Positions 8,613-16,864 of a DNA stretch of 64,000 nt are shown here, piece by piece. The DNA is taken from positions 1,302,001 through 1,366,000 of the forward strand of contig NZ_JAPEOX010000002.1 of the NCBI RefSeq assembly GCF_026340675.1. The letters run 5' to 3'. The notes under the pieces are model-generated. The model ran no database searches and was not told where the DNA came from. It saw only the letters and a program-made list of their open reading frames with translations. A program made the position numbers and the translations under genes. How positions within the stretch are numbered: position 1 is the stretch's first letter; each line of letters begins with the position of its first letter. The DNA is from Streptomyces sp. NBC_01264 (GTDB taxonomy: Bacteria > Actinomycetota > Actinomycetes > Streptomycetales > Streptomycetaceae).

Positions 8613-8879
8613 TCAGTTCTCGGCCTGGCCCGATCCCGACCAGAGGCCGCAGGCACACAGCATCGCGGCGTCGAAGCCCTCCTTCGTGGCCTCCGGGGAG
8701 GTCCAGTCCTGGGAGTGCGCCACCACGTCGGGCAGGATCGCCGCGAGGCGGGTCTTCGTCGAGATGAGGACCTTGGTCTCCTCGGGGGTCAGGCTGGCGT
8801 AGAACTCTTCGAGAGCGGGCGCCATCGTGCCGCCGATGACGCCGGCCGCACGCAGGGACTCCAGGGCGTTGAAGGACAT
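8613..8879 (-). CDS. Candidate RiPP precursor peptide with CAC-containing C-terminus
   Basis: An 88-aa ORF with ribosome site AGGTGG before the ATG at 8879. Residues 1-70 are an amphipathic, acidic, leader-like segment. The last ~16 residues include the only cysteines (Cys75, Cys77 in LCACGLW), Trp80 and a Gly/Ser-rich end (SGSGQAEN). It is the first gene of the rSAM/PqqD/FAD/S9 operon, the usual place for a substrate. I do not recognise a named family. Possible modifications are thioether (sactipeptide-like) bonds on the two Cys or a Trp-based crosslink. It might instead be a small structural protein, but position, size and Cys placement favour a precursor. Confidence 0.7.
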   Translation of the reverse strand: MSFNALESLRAAGVIGGTMAPALEEFYASLTPEETKVLISTKTRLAAILPDVVAHSQDWTSPEATKEGFDAAMLCACGLWSGSGQAEN

Positions 8880-8946
8880 GCTTCCACCTTTCGCTGTCGC
8901 GTTCGATCGGGGACGCAACCGAGACTGCGCGCGGCGGACCCGTGAA

Positions 8947-8969
8947 ACAACCCCACGAATGTGGGTTGT
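8947..8969. promoter_or_regulatory. Imperfect inverted repeat in the divergent regulatory region
   Basis: ACAACCCCAC, spacer GAAT, then GTGGGTTGT forms a near-perfect inverted repeat with one extra C in the left arm. It is 68 bases upstream of the precursor peptide start, in the 313-base divergent gap (8880-9192) between the RiPP operon and the SARP gene. The size fits an operator for a dimeric regulator such as the XRE protein at 2048. No other copy was found, so function is inferred. Confidence 0.4.
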
Positions 8970-9101
8970 GCCGAAGCCGCGAAGGGGACATACGCAGCGC
9001 GGGCGGGACGTCTCGCGGGAGTGCCCCGGGACGGCCGGAACGCGCCGCGCACGGGTGTTGACGATCTCCAGACCGTGCCTCACGCTCGTACCCACAGCCG
9101 T

Positions 9102-9130
9102 TGTGAAGCTCATGTGAAGCGAACGTGGAA
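9102..9130 (+). promoter_or_regulatory. Triple heptamer direct repeat upstream of the first SARP gene
   Basis: TGTGAAG (9102-9108), TGTGAAG (9113-9119) and CGTGGAA (9124-9130) repeat at exactly 11-base intervals, the spacing of SARP operators. The sequence differs from the (A/G)TCAG heptamers in front of the biosynthetic genes. It may therefore be bound by another SARP-type protein (for example the one at 38141) or by an AfsR-like regulator. It ends 62 bases before the SARP start codon at 9193. Confidence 0.5.
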
Positions 9131-9192
9131 ATCGGGATCAATGGAGCGCCCACCCGGCGGCCGGCGGCCCGTCGGAGGACCCGAGAGGTGCG

Positions 9193-9948
9193 ATGAACCC
9201 CACCGGCTTAGGCATCGTTCACATATCGCTGTTGCCAGGCTTCGTCTGCCGCACCGACCAACGGGTCACCGATCTCAGCGACATCCAGCAACGGCTCGTC
9301 GCGGCCCTGGTGCTCGGCGACCGTCCGCTCCGCCGCGTCGATCTGGCCGCCCGGCTGTGGCCCGACGCCCCGCCCGACCGGGCGGGTGCCCGGTTGAGAC
9401 AGACCCTGTGGCGGCTAAATCAGGCCACAGCCGGAGGCCTGTTGCGGGCCTCGCACACCACCATCACCCTCGCCGATCACGTCGAGGTGGACTACCGGGC
9501 GGCGGCCAGGCTGATCTCGGCGGTGTCCGGAGCGGTAGGGGCGGTCGGGGCCGGCGGGGACCGGCTGCCGCAGGCGTGGGGCGTACTGCGCCACCCGCTG
9601 CTGAACGACTGGGACGACGACTGGCTCGTACCGTTCCAGGAGAAGTGGAAGGTCCAGCGCGTCCAGACGCTGGAGCGCCTCGCCGAGAAGTTCCTCCAGC
9701 GCCACCAGCACACCGCGGTGCTCGAACTGGCCGACGCCGCGACCCAGGCCGACCCGCTGCGGGAGGGGCCCCGGCGGATCGCCGTGCAGTCGTGCCTCTT
9801 CGCCGGCGAGGTGGCCGACGCGCACCGCCGCTACCGCGGCTATCAGGAGCTGCTCTCCACGGAGTTGGGCGTAGCACCGAGCGACGCCATCCCGCAGCTC
9901 CTCAGGCAGGACCGCGAGCGCCAGCTCGCCCTGGCGGCGGAGTACTGA
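9193..9948 (+). CDS. SARP-family transcriptional activator (TTA codon)
   Basis: A 251-aa regulator. Residues ~10-90 form an OmpR-type winged helix (LAARLWPDAPPDRAGARLRQTLWRLN) and ~95-250 a bacterial transcriptional activation domain ending YRGYQELLSTELGVAPSDAIP, the usual SARP layout without an ATPase. The ATG at 9193 follows AGAGGTG. Codon 6 is TTA (9208-9210), a rare leucine codon in these genomes, so translation should depend on the bldA tRNA. It stands just upstream of the PKS operon and is a prime candidate to bind the (A/G)TCAG repeats found before four transcription units. Confidence 0.88.
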   Translation: MNPTGLGIVHISLLPGFVCRTDQRVTDLSDIQQRLVAALVLGDRPLRRVDLAARLWPDAPPDRAGARLRQTLWRLNQATAGGLLRASHTTITLADHVEVDYRAAARLISAVSGAVGAVGAGGDRLPQAWGVLRHPLLNDWDDDWLVPFQEKWKVQRVQTLERLAEKFLQRHQHTAVLELADAATQADPLREGPRRIAVQSCLFAGEVADAHRRYRGYQELLSTELGVAPSDAIPQLLRQDRERQLALAAEY

Positions 9949-10002
9949 CCGGGCTTCGCCGCACCACGTCCGGTACGACGCCACCCGGCCTCGCGTAGGC
10001 GC

Positions 10003-10089
10003 CGTCCACGGCGAGTAGCGGGTGGTGCGTGCCCTGTCCACCGATCCGTCCGCGGCGAGTAGCGGTGGCGCGTGCCCCGTCCGCCGATC
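10003..10089. repeat. Imperfect ~44-base tandem duplication
   Basis: Two copies of a GC-rich unit containing GGCGAGTAGCG, CGTGCCC, GTCC and CCGATC follow each other with a period of 44 bases (GCGAGT at 10011 and 10055). It lies in the 357-base gap between the SARP gene and the ACP gene and is non-coding. It looks like a local duplication in decaying sequence next to the transporter relic rather than a regulatory array. Confidence 0.6.
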
Positions 10090-10199
10090 AAAGCCCGCGG
10101 CCGAGGACGACGGCCTGCTCCGTAGTGGCGGCTGTGCCCAGCCGGTGCGCCACCACGAGCGCCGCGCACGTCGCCGGCTCCTCGTTCGAGCTCCGCCAT
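10088..10199 (-). pseudogene. Relic of an ABC-transporter ATPase C-terminus
   Basis: Read on the minus strand, about 35 codons up to a TGA at 10088-10090 translate to a segment with ALVVAHRLGTAATTEQAVVL. This matches the H-loop strand (VVAHRL-TA) and following VLDRG strand of ABC exporter nucleotide-binding domains. An in-frame stop lies just upstream, and no Walker A or signature motif exists nearby. It is the debris of a lost transporter at the left edge of the PKS cluster; the cluster now has an MFS exporter at 39387. Confidence 0.6.
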
Positions 10200-10240
10200 C
10201 AGCCCTCGGTCAGTGCAGCGTCAGGGTGCCCTGTTTGTAT
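10198..10240 (+). promoter_or_regulatory. SARP-type promoter of the ACP/PKS operon
   Basis: Heptamers ATCAGCC (10198), GTCAGTG (10209) and GTCAGGG (10220) start exactly 11 bases apart. The last ends eight bases before TTGTAT (10235-10240), a plausible -10 box. This is the geometry known for SARP-activated promoters, in which the direct repeats replace the -35 element. Transcription would start near 10247, about 60 bases before the ACP start. The same arrangement recurs at 21232, 23146 and 27190. Confidence 0.7.
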
Positions 10241-10305
10241 CGCCAGGCATACCGAATGTCGCCGGGCGGTACGTTTCGCCCCTCACCAGAGGCGGGTGGA
10301 CCGGC

Positions 10306-10617
10306 ATGCCGGAACCCTTGAGTGTCGACCTGCGGCTGCGGGAGCTGCCCCGGGCGGAATTGCACGATGCGCTGGAAGCCCTCGTCGTCACCCGGTTCAA
10401 GCGGGTGCTGCTGATGGACGACGACGAGGAGCTCGCTCTCGACAGCAGCTTCTTCGACCTGGGGCTGACCTCCCTGGGCCTCGCGGAGCTGCGCAAGGGC
10501 CTGGAAGGCCTCCTCGGTGTCGAGATCGACGCGACCGTGCTCTTCAACAAACCGACGATCGACGAGCTCGTGGGCCATCTCGGCGCGAAGCTCTCCGACC
10601 ACGTCAGGAAGGCGTGA
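10306..10617 (+). CDS. Free-standing acyl carrier protein
   Basis: A 103-aa carrier protein. The phosphopantetheine attachment Ser56 is in FFDLGLTSLGLAEL, a variant of the LGxDSL motif with Thr before the serine. Downstream is the typical GVEIDATVLFNKPTIDELVGHL helix III region. The ATG at 10306 follows GGTGGA; the longer open frame upstream is not needed. One base separates it from the PKS gene. It probably holds the starter acyl group or passes the chain between the acyl-AMP ligase, PKS and release enzymes. Confidence 0.85.
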   Translation: MPEPLSVDLRLRELPRAELHDALEALVVTRFKRVLLMDDDEELALDSSFFDLGLTSLGLAELRKGLEGLLGVEIDATVLFNKPTIDELVGHLGAKLSDHVRKA

Positions 10618-10618
10618 G

Positions 10619-13600
10619 ATGTCACGTGACTCCCAGGCTTCCCAGGACTCCCAGGACTCCCAGGGCTCCCAGGACTCCCAGGCCCCCGACGCACTCGAGG
10701 CCCCCGAGGCGATCGCCATCGTCGGCATCGGCCTGCGGTTCCCCGGCGGCTGCGATTCCGCCGACGACTTCGACGCCCTGCTGCGCGGCGGACGGTCCGG
10801 CATCCGGCCCCTCCCCGAGGACCGTTGGGACGCCGCCGCGTTCAAGCCCACATCGCCCGACGAGAAGGGCAAGATCCAGACCGAGGGCGGCGGCTTCCTC
10901 GATCGCATCGACCTCTTCGACGCGCCGTTCTTCAACATCTCGCCCAAGGAAGCCCAGTACATAGACCCGCAGCAGCGGCTGGTGCTGGAGACGGCCTGGC
11001 ACGCGCTGGAGCACGCGAACATCGATCCGACGCCCCTTCGCCGTGGCAACGGCGGCGTCTACATAGGGGCCAGCTCGATCGACTACGCGCTGGAGACCGA
11101 GTCGCTCCCCTACGAGGCGGTGGACGGCCATCTGGCCTCCGGCATCACCATGTTCCCGCTGAGCGGCAGGCTGTCGTACTTCCTGGGCTGGCGCGGTCCG
11201 AGCATCAGCGTCGACACGGCCTGTTCGTCCTCGCTGAGCGCCCTGCACATGGCGGTCCAGGGTCTGCGGAACGGCGAGTGCGACATCGCCCTGTCGGGCG
11301 GCGTGAACGCGCTGCACCATCCGCGCATCATGGTCATGTTCTCGCACGGTCAGATGCTGGCCCCGGACGGGCAGTGCAAGACCTTCGACGAGGACGCCGA
11401 CGGGTACGTCCGCGCCGAGGGCTGCGGAATCCTGGTGCTCAAGCGGCTCGGTGACGCCCGGCGCGACGGCGACCGGATCCTCGCCCTGGTGCGCGGTACG
11501 GCCATCGGACAGGACGGCGACAGCGCGGGGCTGACCGTACCGAACGGGCCCGCGCAGGAGCTGGTCATCCGGCGCGCGCTGACCGCGGCGGGGCTGGAGC
11601 CGCGCGACATCCAGTACGTGGAGGCGCACGGCACCGGGACTCCGATCGGCGACCCCATCGAACTCGGCGCCATCAACGACGTGTTCTGCGACTCGCACTC
11701 CGAGCAGGAGCCGCTCCTGGTCGGTTCCGCCAAGACGAACCTCGGGCACATGGAACCGGCGTCCGGGGTCGTCGGCGTGATCAAGACGGTGCTCCAGCTG
11801 CGGGCCGGGACGATCTACCCCCATCTGAACCTGCGCACGCCCTCCACCCGCATCCCCTGGGACACCTATCCGCTGTCGGTGCCCACCGAGTGCCGGGAGT
11901 GGCCGGGCGAGACCCGTCGGGCCGTGGTCAACAGCTTCGGCTTCGCCGGGACGATCGCCGTCACCGTGCTCGAACAGGCGCCCCCCGTCACCCGGCCCGA
12001 GCCCCGGCCCGAGTCCCGGCCGGAGCCGGCGGCGGACGACGCGAGCACCGCGTCCGCGCCCTCCGTGTTCACCCTCTCCGGCAAGAGCGCCGCGTCGCTG
12101 CGCCGCCAGATCGAGCGGTACCAGGAGTTCGTGGCGGGCGCCGGGGACGACGGCCACGACGTGGCGAGCCTGTGCCGGACGGCCAACACGGGCCGGGCGC
12201 ACTTCGGTCACCGGCTCGCCGGAGTCGTCCAGGACCGCGAAGGGCTCCTGAAACTGCTGGCGTCGGGCCTGGGCGACGAGGCCGGCGCCGCCGCGAAATC
12301 TCGCAAGACCGCCTTCCTCTTCAGCGGCCAGGGCGCGCAGTACGCGGGCATGGGCGCGGATCTGTACCGGCGCTTCCCCGTCTTCCGCGACGGTGTCGAC
12401 GCCTGTGACGCGCTGTTCGCCGCGCACCTCGACGTCTCCGTACGGGATTTGCTGACCGGAGAGGCGCCCGACGGCGAGCTCATCCACCGTACGCGGTACA
12501 CCCAGCCCGCACTCTTCACCCTGGAGTACGCGCTGGCCCGGCTGTGGATGTCGTGGGGCCTGAAGCCGAACGTCCTCATCGGGCACAGCATCGGCGAGGT
12601 GACCGCCGCGACCGTGGCCGGGCTGTTCACGCTGCCCGGAGCGGTCGAGCTCGTCGCCGCTCGCGCCCGCCTGATGCAGTCCGTCCGGGCCCGGGGCGGG
12701 ATGGCCGCGGTGAGCCGGCCCGTCGGGGAGATCGAGGGCCTGCTCGCGGACCGGCCCGGGCTGGCCGTGGCGGCCGTGAACGCGCCGGGCCAGTGCGTGA
12801 TCTCCGGGGACGTCGAGCAGCTGCGCGCCCTGAGCGAGGAGCTGACGGCATCCGGGACGCGGGTCGAGCAGCTCTCCGTTTCGCACGCCTTCCACTCGCC
12901 GCTGATGGCCGAGATGTTCGACGACTTCCGGGAGGCCATGGCGGACATCGAGTTCCACGAGCCGTCGATCCCGCTGATCTCCAACCTCACCGGCCGGGTC
13001 GCCAAGTTCACCGAACTCGCCACCCCCGACTACTGGGTGCGGCACATCGGCGAGCCGGTCCGGTTCATGGAGGGCATCCAGGCCGTCGAGAAGCGCGGCC
13101 GGCACCTCTTCGTCGAGATCGGCCCCTCCGCCGCCCTGACGGCCCTGGCCCGGCAGTGCGTGGCCGGCGACGGCCACCACTGGATCGCCAGCCAGCGGCG
13201 CAGCGGCAGCGGCGAGCTGGCCGTCCTGCGGGCGCTCGCCGAGGTCTACACCGCCGGCGCCCCGGTCGACTGGGCGGGTGTGCACGCCGGACAGGACCGG
13301 ACCGACCTGGTGGGGCTGCCCGGGTACGCCTTCGAGCGCAAGCGCTACTGGCTGCCCGCGGGCGGGCCCGTACAGAGCGTGCGGGGTTCCACCGCGCATC
13401 CGCTGCTCGGGCAGGAGGACGGAATCCAGGAGGGAGCCCACGACGGAAGCCGGGACGGAAACCAGGAGTCCGTCCTGGAGTTCACCGCCCGCTACGCCCC
13501 CGGCGCGCCCTCCTGGCTGGCCGACCACACCGGCTCGGACGGCGAGGTGGTCGTTCCCCCCGCCGCGTACGTGGAACTGCTGCTGGCGCTCCAGGACAGC

Positions 13601-16600
13601 GCGTACGGACACACCCGTGCGCCGGTCCGGGACCTGCGGCTGCACGAGCCCCTGCGGCCGGCCGAGGAGACCCCGAGCACGGTCCGTACCCGCATGCGGC
13701 CCCGGGCCGGCGGCGGCGCCGACGTCGAGGTCGTCAGCGGCCCCGCCGGCGAGGAGGTCCTGCACGCCACCGCCGTGCTCGGGCCGGCGTCCGGCCCGTA
13801 CCCCGCGGCCGGCCCGGAGGTGACCGCGCTCGTACCGCCGCCCGGCGCGGTGCGCGAGCGGGTCTCGGGAGCCGACGTCACCACCGACCTGGCGTCCGTG
13901 GGCCGGGCCTACGGGGAGGCGTTCCGGCTGCTCACGGAGGTCAGGCGGCACGAGGAGGGCGTGTACAGCGCCACCTTGGCCCTGCGCCGCTCCACCCCCG
14001 TCGAGCACCTGCCCGTCGAGGCGCTGGAGTGCGCGCTGCACGCCGCCGTGGCCCTGGACGACGAAGGGCCCTTCTTCTCGCCCGTACGGTTCGGATCCGT
14101 ACGCCTGCTGAAGAAGCCGCGCGGCGAGCGGCTCACGGTCCTCGCCCGGGTCACGGGCGCGGGGACCGGGGCCCGCACCGTCGACCTGCTGGTGCACGAC
14201 GAGCACGGCCCGGTCGCCGAACTGACCGGGGTCGAGTACCGGCCCTTGCCGGACCCCGGCCGTACGCCGTCGTTCGTCCACCGCCACGCCTGGGTGCGCC
14301 GCTCCGCCGCGAAGGCCACGGACCCGGCGGGCCGGCACGTACTGGCGCTCGGGCCCGACACCGGACAGCTGGCGGCGCACGCCGACGAGCGGGGCCTGCG
14401 CCTCACCGCGCTCGACGGCGCCACCGCGCTGGGCGCGGCGCTCGCGGATCCTTCGGTGACCGACGTCTGCTGGTTCTGGCGGCCCGTCGGCGAACCCGGT
14501 GCGCCGTTCGGCCACGCGCTGCTGCGCGCCGAGTGCGAGCGCAACTACCGGGAGCTGCTGGAGGTCGTGGCCGCCGTCAGCGGTGGCGATCCGGGCCGCG
14601 CAGTGCGCCTGTGGCTGGTCACCAGCCGTGCGCAATGGCTGCCCGGGGACCTGCCGGACGCCGGGCTGCGGCCCGCGGCCGCCACCCTGTGGGGTTTCGG
14701 GCACGTCCTGCTGAACGAGTACCCGCGCTCCCGGGCCACGCTCGTCGACCTGCCCGCGGACGGCGCACACGCCGCGCTGATCGAGGAGTTGCTGACTCCG
14801 GACGCCGGTGAGCACCAGGTCGCGCACCGCGGCGGTGAGCGCCACGTGCGAAGGCTGCTCGCCGGCCGGACCACGCCCGCCTGGCACGGCGACTTCGAGG
14901 TGCGCGCGGCCGAGCCCGGCAGCACGGCCGAGCCCCGCCCCGTACCAGCCGAGGCCGTCGCCCCCACCGAGGACCTCATCCAGGTACGGGTGCGGGCCGC
15001 GGCCCTGGGGCGGCGCGCCGACGGCGCTCCCTCGCCCGCGCTGGGCTCCGGCTGCGTCGGTACCGTCGTCGCCGCCGGACCGCTGGCGGGCGTCCCGGTC
15101 GGGACCGAGGTCGTCGTGGCGCACCACGGCACCCTGGGCCGCACCGTGACCGTGCCGGCCTCCTCGGCCGCCCCCGCCCCCGCGGGAATCGGACCGGCCG
15201 AGGCGGTCGCCTCCTGCACCGCGTACGCCACCGCCCGCCACGCACTGCACGGCCGGGCCGCGCTGACCCCCGGTGAGCGGGTCCTGGTGCACGGAGCGGA
15301 CCGGGCCACGGTGCGGGCGGCAGTGGCGTCGGCGGCCCGGGCCGGTGCCGAGGTCTTCGTCACCTCCGAGTCCGGGGAGGAGGAGCAACTGCGCGAGCTC
15401 GGCGCCCACCACGTGCTCGACGTGCACGATCCGGGTCCCGAGGCCGACATCCTGCTGCTCACGGAGGGGCACGGCATCGACATCCGGCTCGGCGCCCCGG
15501 ACGAGCCGGTACCGGCCGCGCTCAGTGGCTGCCTCGCCGCCCACGGCAGGACGGTGACGGCATCCGCCTGGCCCGGCGGGGCCGACCCGGAGGAGCTGGC
15601 CGCGATCGTACGGGCCCTGGAGAGCGGTGAACTGCCGCGGCTGCCCGTCGCGGTGTACGGCATCGACGAGTTGCCGGAGGCGGTGGCGGCGGCCGAGGAG
15701 GGCGCCCGCGGCCAGGTGGTCGTGGCCCTGCCCGAGGAGCCCGGGGAAACGCTCCCCGCCGGGGGCGCGGGCGTGCGGGGCGACCGCACCTACCTCGTCA
15801 CGGGCGGCCTGGGCGGGCTCGGACTGGAGAGCGCCCGAAAGCTCGTGGACCTGGGAGCCCGGCACCTGCTGCTGGTCAGCCGGGGTGGCAGCGCGACCCC
15901 GGAGGCCGCCGAGGTGCTCGCCGAGCTCTCCGGACGGGCCGCGATCACGGTGGAGCGGGCCGACGTGTCCGTACCCGCCGACATGGACCGGCTCCGGCAC
16001 CTGCTGCGGAGCGGTCCGATGCCGCTGGGCGGGATCGTCCACGCCGCGGGCGCCGCCGGGAAGTCCCTGATCGGCAATCTGACCTGGGAGGCGATCGACG
16101 CGCAGCTCCGGGCGCAGGCGTACGGCGGCTGGCTGCTGCACGAGCTGTCCGAGGGGTTCCCCGAGCTCGAGTTCTTCTTCGTCCACTCCTCGATCGCCTC
16201 GGTCCTGGGCGGCTCGACGCAGGCGCACTACGCGGCGGCCTTCGCCTTCCTCGACGGTCTGGTCGCCTGGCGCCGCGCACGGGGGCTCCCCGCGCTCTCG
16301 GTCAACTGGGGGGCGTGGAGCAGGGTCGGCATGTCCGCCCGGCTGGACGAGGGCCTCGGACGCGAACTGGAGCGCAGCGGCGTGCGGTTCTTCTCCCCGG
16401 CGCGGGCCCTGAGGCTGTTCGAGCGGATGCTCGCCCACCCCGAAGGCCCGTACGTGGCGGGCGAGTTCGACTGGAACGCGTACGTGGCGCCCAGCATGGT
16501 CGACAACGCCCTGTACGCCCGGCTCGTGGACGAGGACCGTGGGGCCGGCGGCTCCGGCTTCGACCTGGCGGCCCTGTTCGCCAAGCCGCAGGCGGAGCGC

Positions 16601-16864
16601 AGGGAAGCCGTCGACCGGGTGGTGCGCGAGCGCGTCGCGGCGGTGCTCCAGGCAGACGACTCCGACCAGATCGAGCCGGCCACCCCGTTCGTCGCGCTGG
16701 GACTCGACTCCCTGATGGCCCTGCAGCTCAAGACGGGCCTGGAGTCGGTCTTCCGGGTACCCCTGCCCGCCACGCTCACCTTCGACCATCCCTCACCCGG
16801 TGAGCTCACGGACTTCCTCGAAGCCCAGCTCACCGCCCTCCTCGCCCCGGAGAGTTGCCGATGA
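10619..16864 (+). CDS. One-module reducing type I polyketide synthase (KS-AT-DH-ER*-KR-ACP)
   Basis: A 2081-aa protein. KS: Cys202 in DTACSSS, then EAHGTGTPIGD and KTNLGHME, so the triad is complete. AT: GHSIGE (Ser ~656) and an AFHS motif (~758), indicating malonyl-CoA. DH from ~927: the first His motif has one extra residue (HTGSDGEVVVPP) and the usual second-motif Asp is Glu (LECALHA), so activity is uncertain. An ER-like region (~1457-1700) has lost the GGVG-type NADPH loop (HGADRATVRAA). KR: TGGLGGLG (~1725) with Ser and Tyr of the active site present, but the usual Asn is Phe (YAAAFAF). ACP: LGLDSL (Ser ~2031). No release domain is present. It probably acts iteratively to build the lipid chain of the azoxy product. 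The N-terminus carries a repeated Ser-Gln-Asp tract. Confidence 0.9.
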   Translation: MSRDSQASQDSQDSQGSQDSQAPDALEAPEAIAIVGIGLRFPGGCDSADDFDALLRGGRSGIRPLPEDRWDAAAFKPTSPDEKGKIQTEGGGFLDRIDLFDAPFFNISPKEAQYIDPQQRLVLETAWHALEHANIDPTPLRRGNGGVYIGASSIDYALETESLPYEAVDGHLASGITMFPLSGRLSYFLGWRGPSISVDTACSSSLSALHMAVQGLRNGECDIALSGGVNALHHPRIMVMFSHGQMLAPDGQCKTFDEDADGYVRAEGCGILVLKRLGDARRDGDRILALVRGTAIGQDGDSAGLTVPNGPAQELVIRRALTAAGLEPRDIQYVEAHGTGTPIGDPIELGAINDVFCDSHSEQEPLLVGSAKTNLGHMEPASGVVGVIKTVLQLRAGTIYPHLNLRTPSTRIPWDTYPLSVPTECREWPGETRRAVVNSFGFAGTIAVTVLEQAPPVTRPEPRPESRPEPAADDASTASAPSVFTLSGKSAASLRRQIERYQEFVAGAGDDGHDVASLCRTANTGRAHFGHRLAGVVQDREGLLKLLASGLGDEAGAAAKSRKTAFLFSGQGAQYAGMGADLYRRFPVFRDGVDACDALFAAHLDVSVRDLLTGEAPDGELIHRTRYTQPALFTLEYALARLWMSWGLKPNVLIGHSIGEVTAATVAGLFTLPGAVELVAARARLMQSVRARGGMAAVSRPVGEIEGLLADRPGLAVAAVNAPGQCVISGDVEQLRALSEELTASGTRVEQLSVSHAFHSPLMAEMFDDFREAMADIEFHEPSIPLISNLTGRVAKFTELATPDYWVRHIGEPVRFMEGIQAVEKRGRHLFVEIGPSAALTALARQCVAGDGHHWIASQRRSGSGELAVLRALAEVYTAGAPVDWAGVHAGQDRTDLVGLPGYAFERKRYWLPAGGPVQSVRGSTAHPLLGQEDGIQEGAHDGSRDGNQESVLEFTARYAPGAPSWLADHTGSDGEVVVPPAAYVELLLALQDSAYGHTRAPVRDLRLHEPLRPAEETPSTVRTRMRPRAGGGADVEVVSGPAGEEVLHATAVLGPASGPYPAAGPEVTALVPPPGAVRERVSGADVTTDLASVGRAYGEAFRLLTEVRRHEEGVYSATLALRRSTPVEHLPVEALECALHAAVALDDEGPFFSPVRFGSVRLLKKPRGERLTVLARVTGAGTGARTVDLLVHDEHGPVAELTGVEYRPLPDPGRTPSFVHRHAWVRRSAAKATDPAGRHVLALGPDTGQLAAHADERGLRLTALDGATALGAALADPSVTDVCWFWRPVGEPGAPFGHALLRAECERNYRELLEVVAAVSGGDPGRAVRLWLVTSRAQWLPGDLPDAGLRPAAATLWGFGHVLLNEYPRSRATLVDLPADGAHAALIEELLTPDAGEHQVAHRGGERHVRRLLAGRTTPAWHGDFEVRAAEPGSTAEPRPVPAEAVAPTEDLIQVRVRAAALGRRADGAPSPALGSGCVGTVVAAGPLAGVPVGTEVVVAHHGTLGRTVTVPASSAAPAPAGIGPAEAVASCTAYATARHALHGRAALTPGERVLVHGADRATVRAAVASAARAGAEVFVTSESGEEEQLRELGAHHVLDVHDPGPEADILLLTEGHGIDIRLGAPDEPVPAALSGCLAAHGRTVTASAWPGGADPEELAAIVRALESGELPRLPVAVYGIDELPEAVAAAEEGARGQVVVALPEEPGETLPAGGAGVRGDRTYLVTGGLGGLGLESARKLVDLGARHLLLVSRGGSATPEAAEVLAELSGRAAITVERADVSVPADMDRLRHLLRSGPMPLGGIVHAAGAAGKSLIGNLTWEAIDAQLRAQAYGGWLLHELSEGFPELEFFFVHSSIASVLGGSTQAHYAAAFAFLDGLVAWRRARGLPALSVNWGAWSRVGMSARLDEGLGRELERSGVRFFSPARALRLFERMLAHPEGPYVAGEFDWNAYVAPSMVDNALYARLVDEDRGAGGSGFDLAALFAKPQAERREAVDRVVRERVAAVLQADDSDQIEPATPFVALGLDSLMALQLKTGLESVFRVPLPATLTFDHPSPGELTDFLEAQLTALLAPESCR

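Noticed and set aside
10003..10089. CRISPR-like repeat array
   Set aside because: Only two imperfect, directly adjacent copies without spacers; no cas genes in the window.
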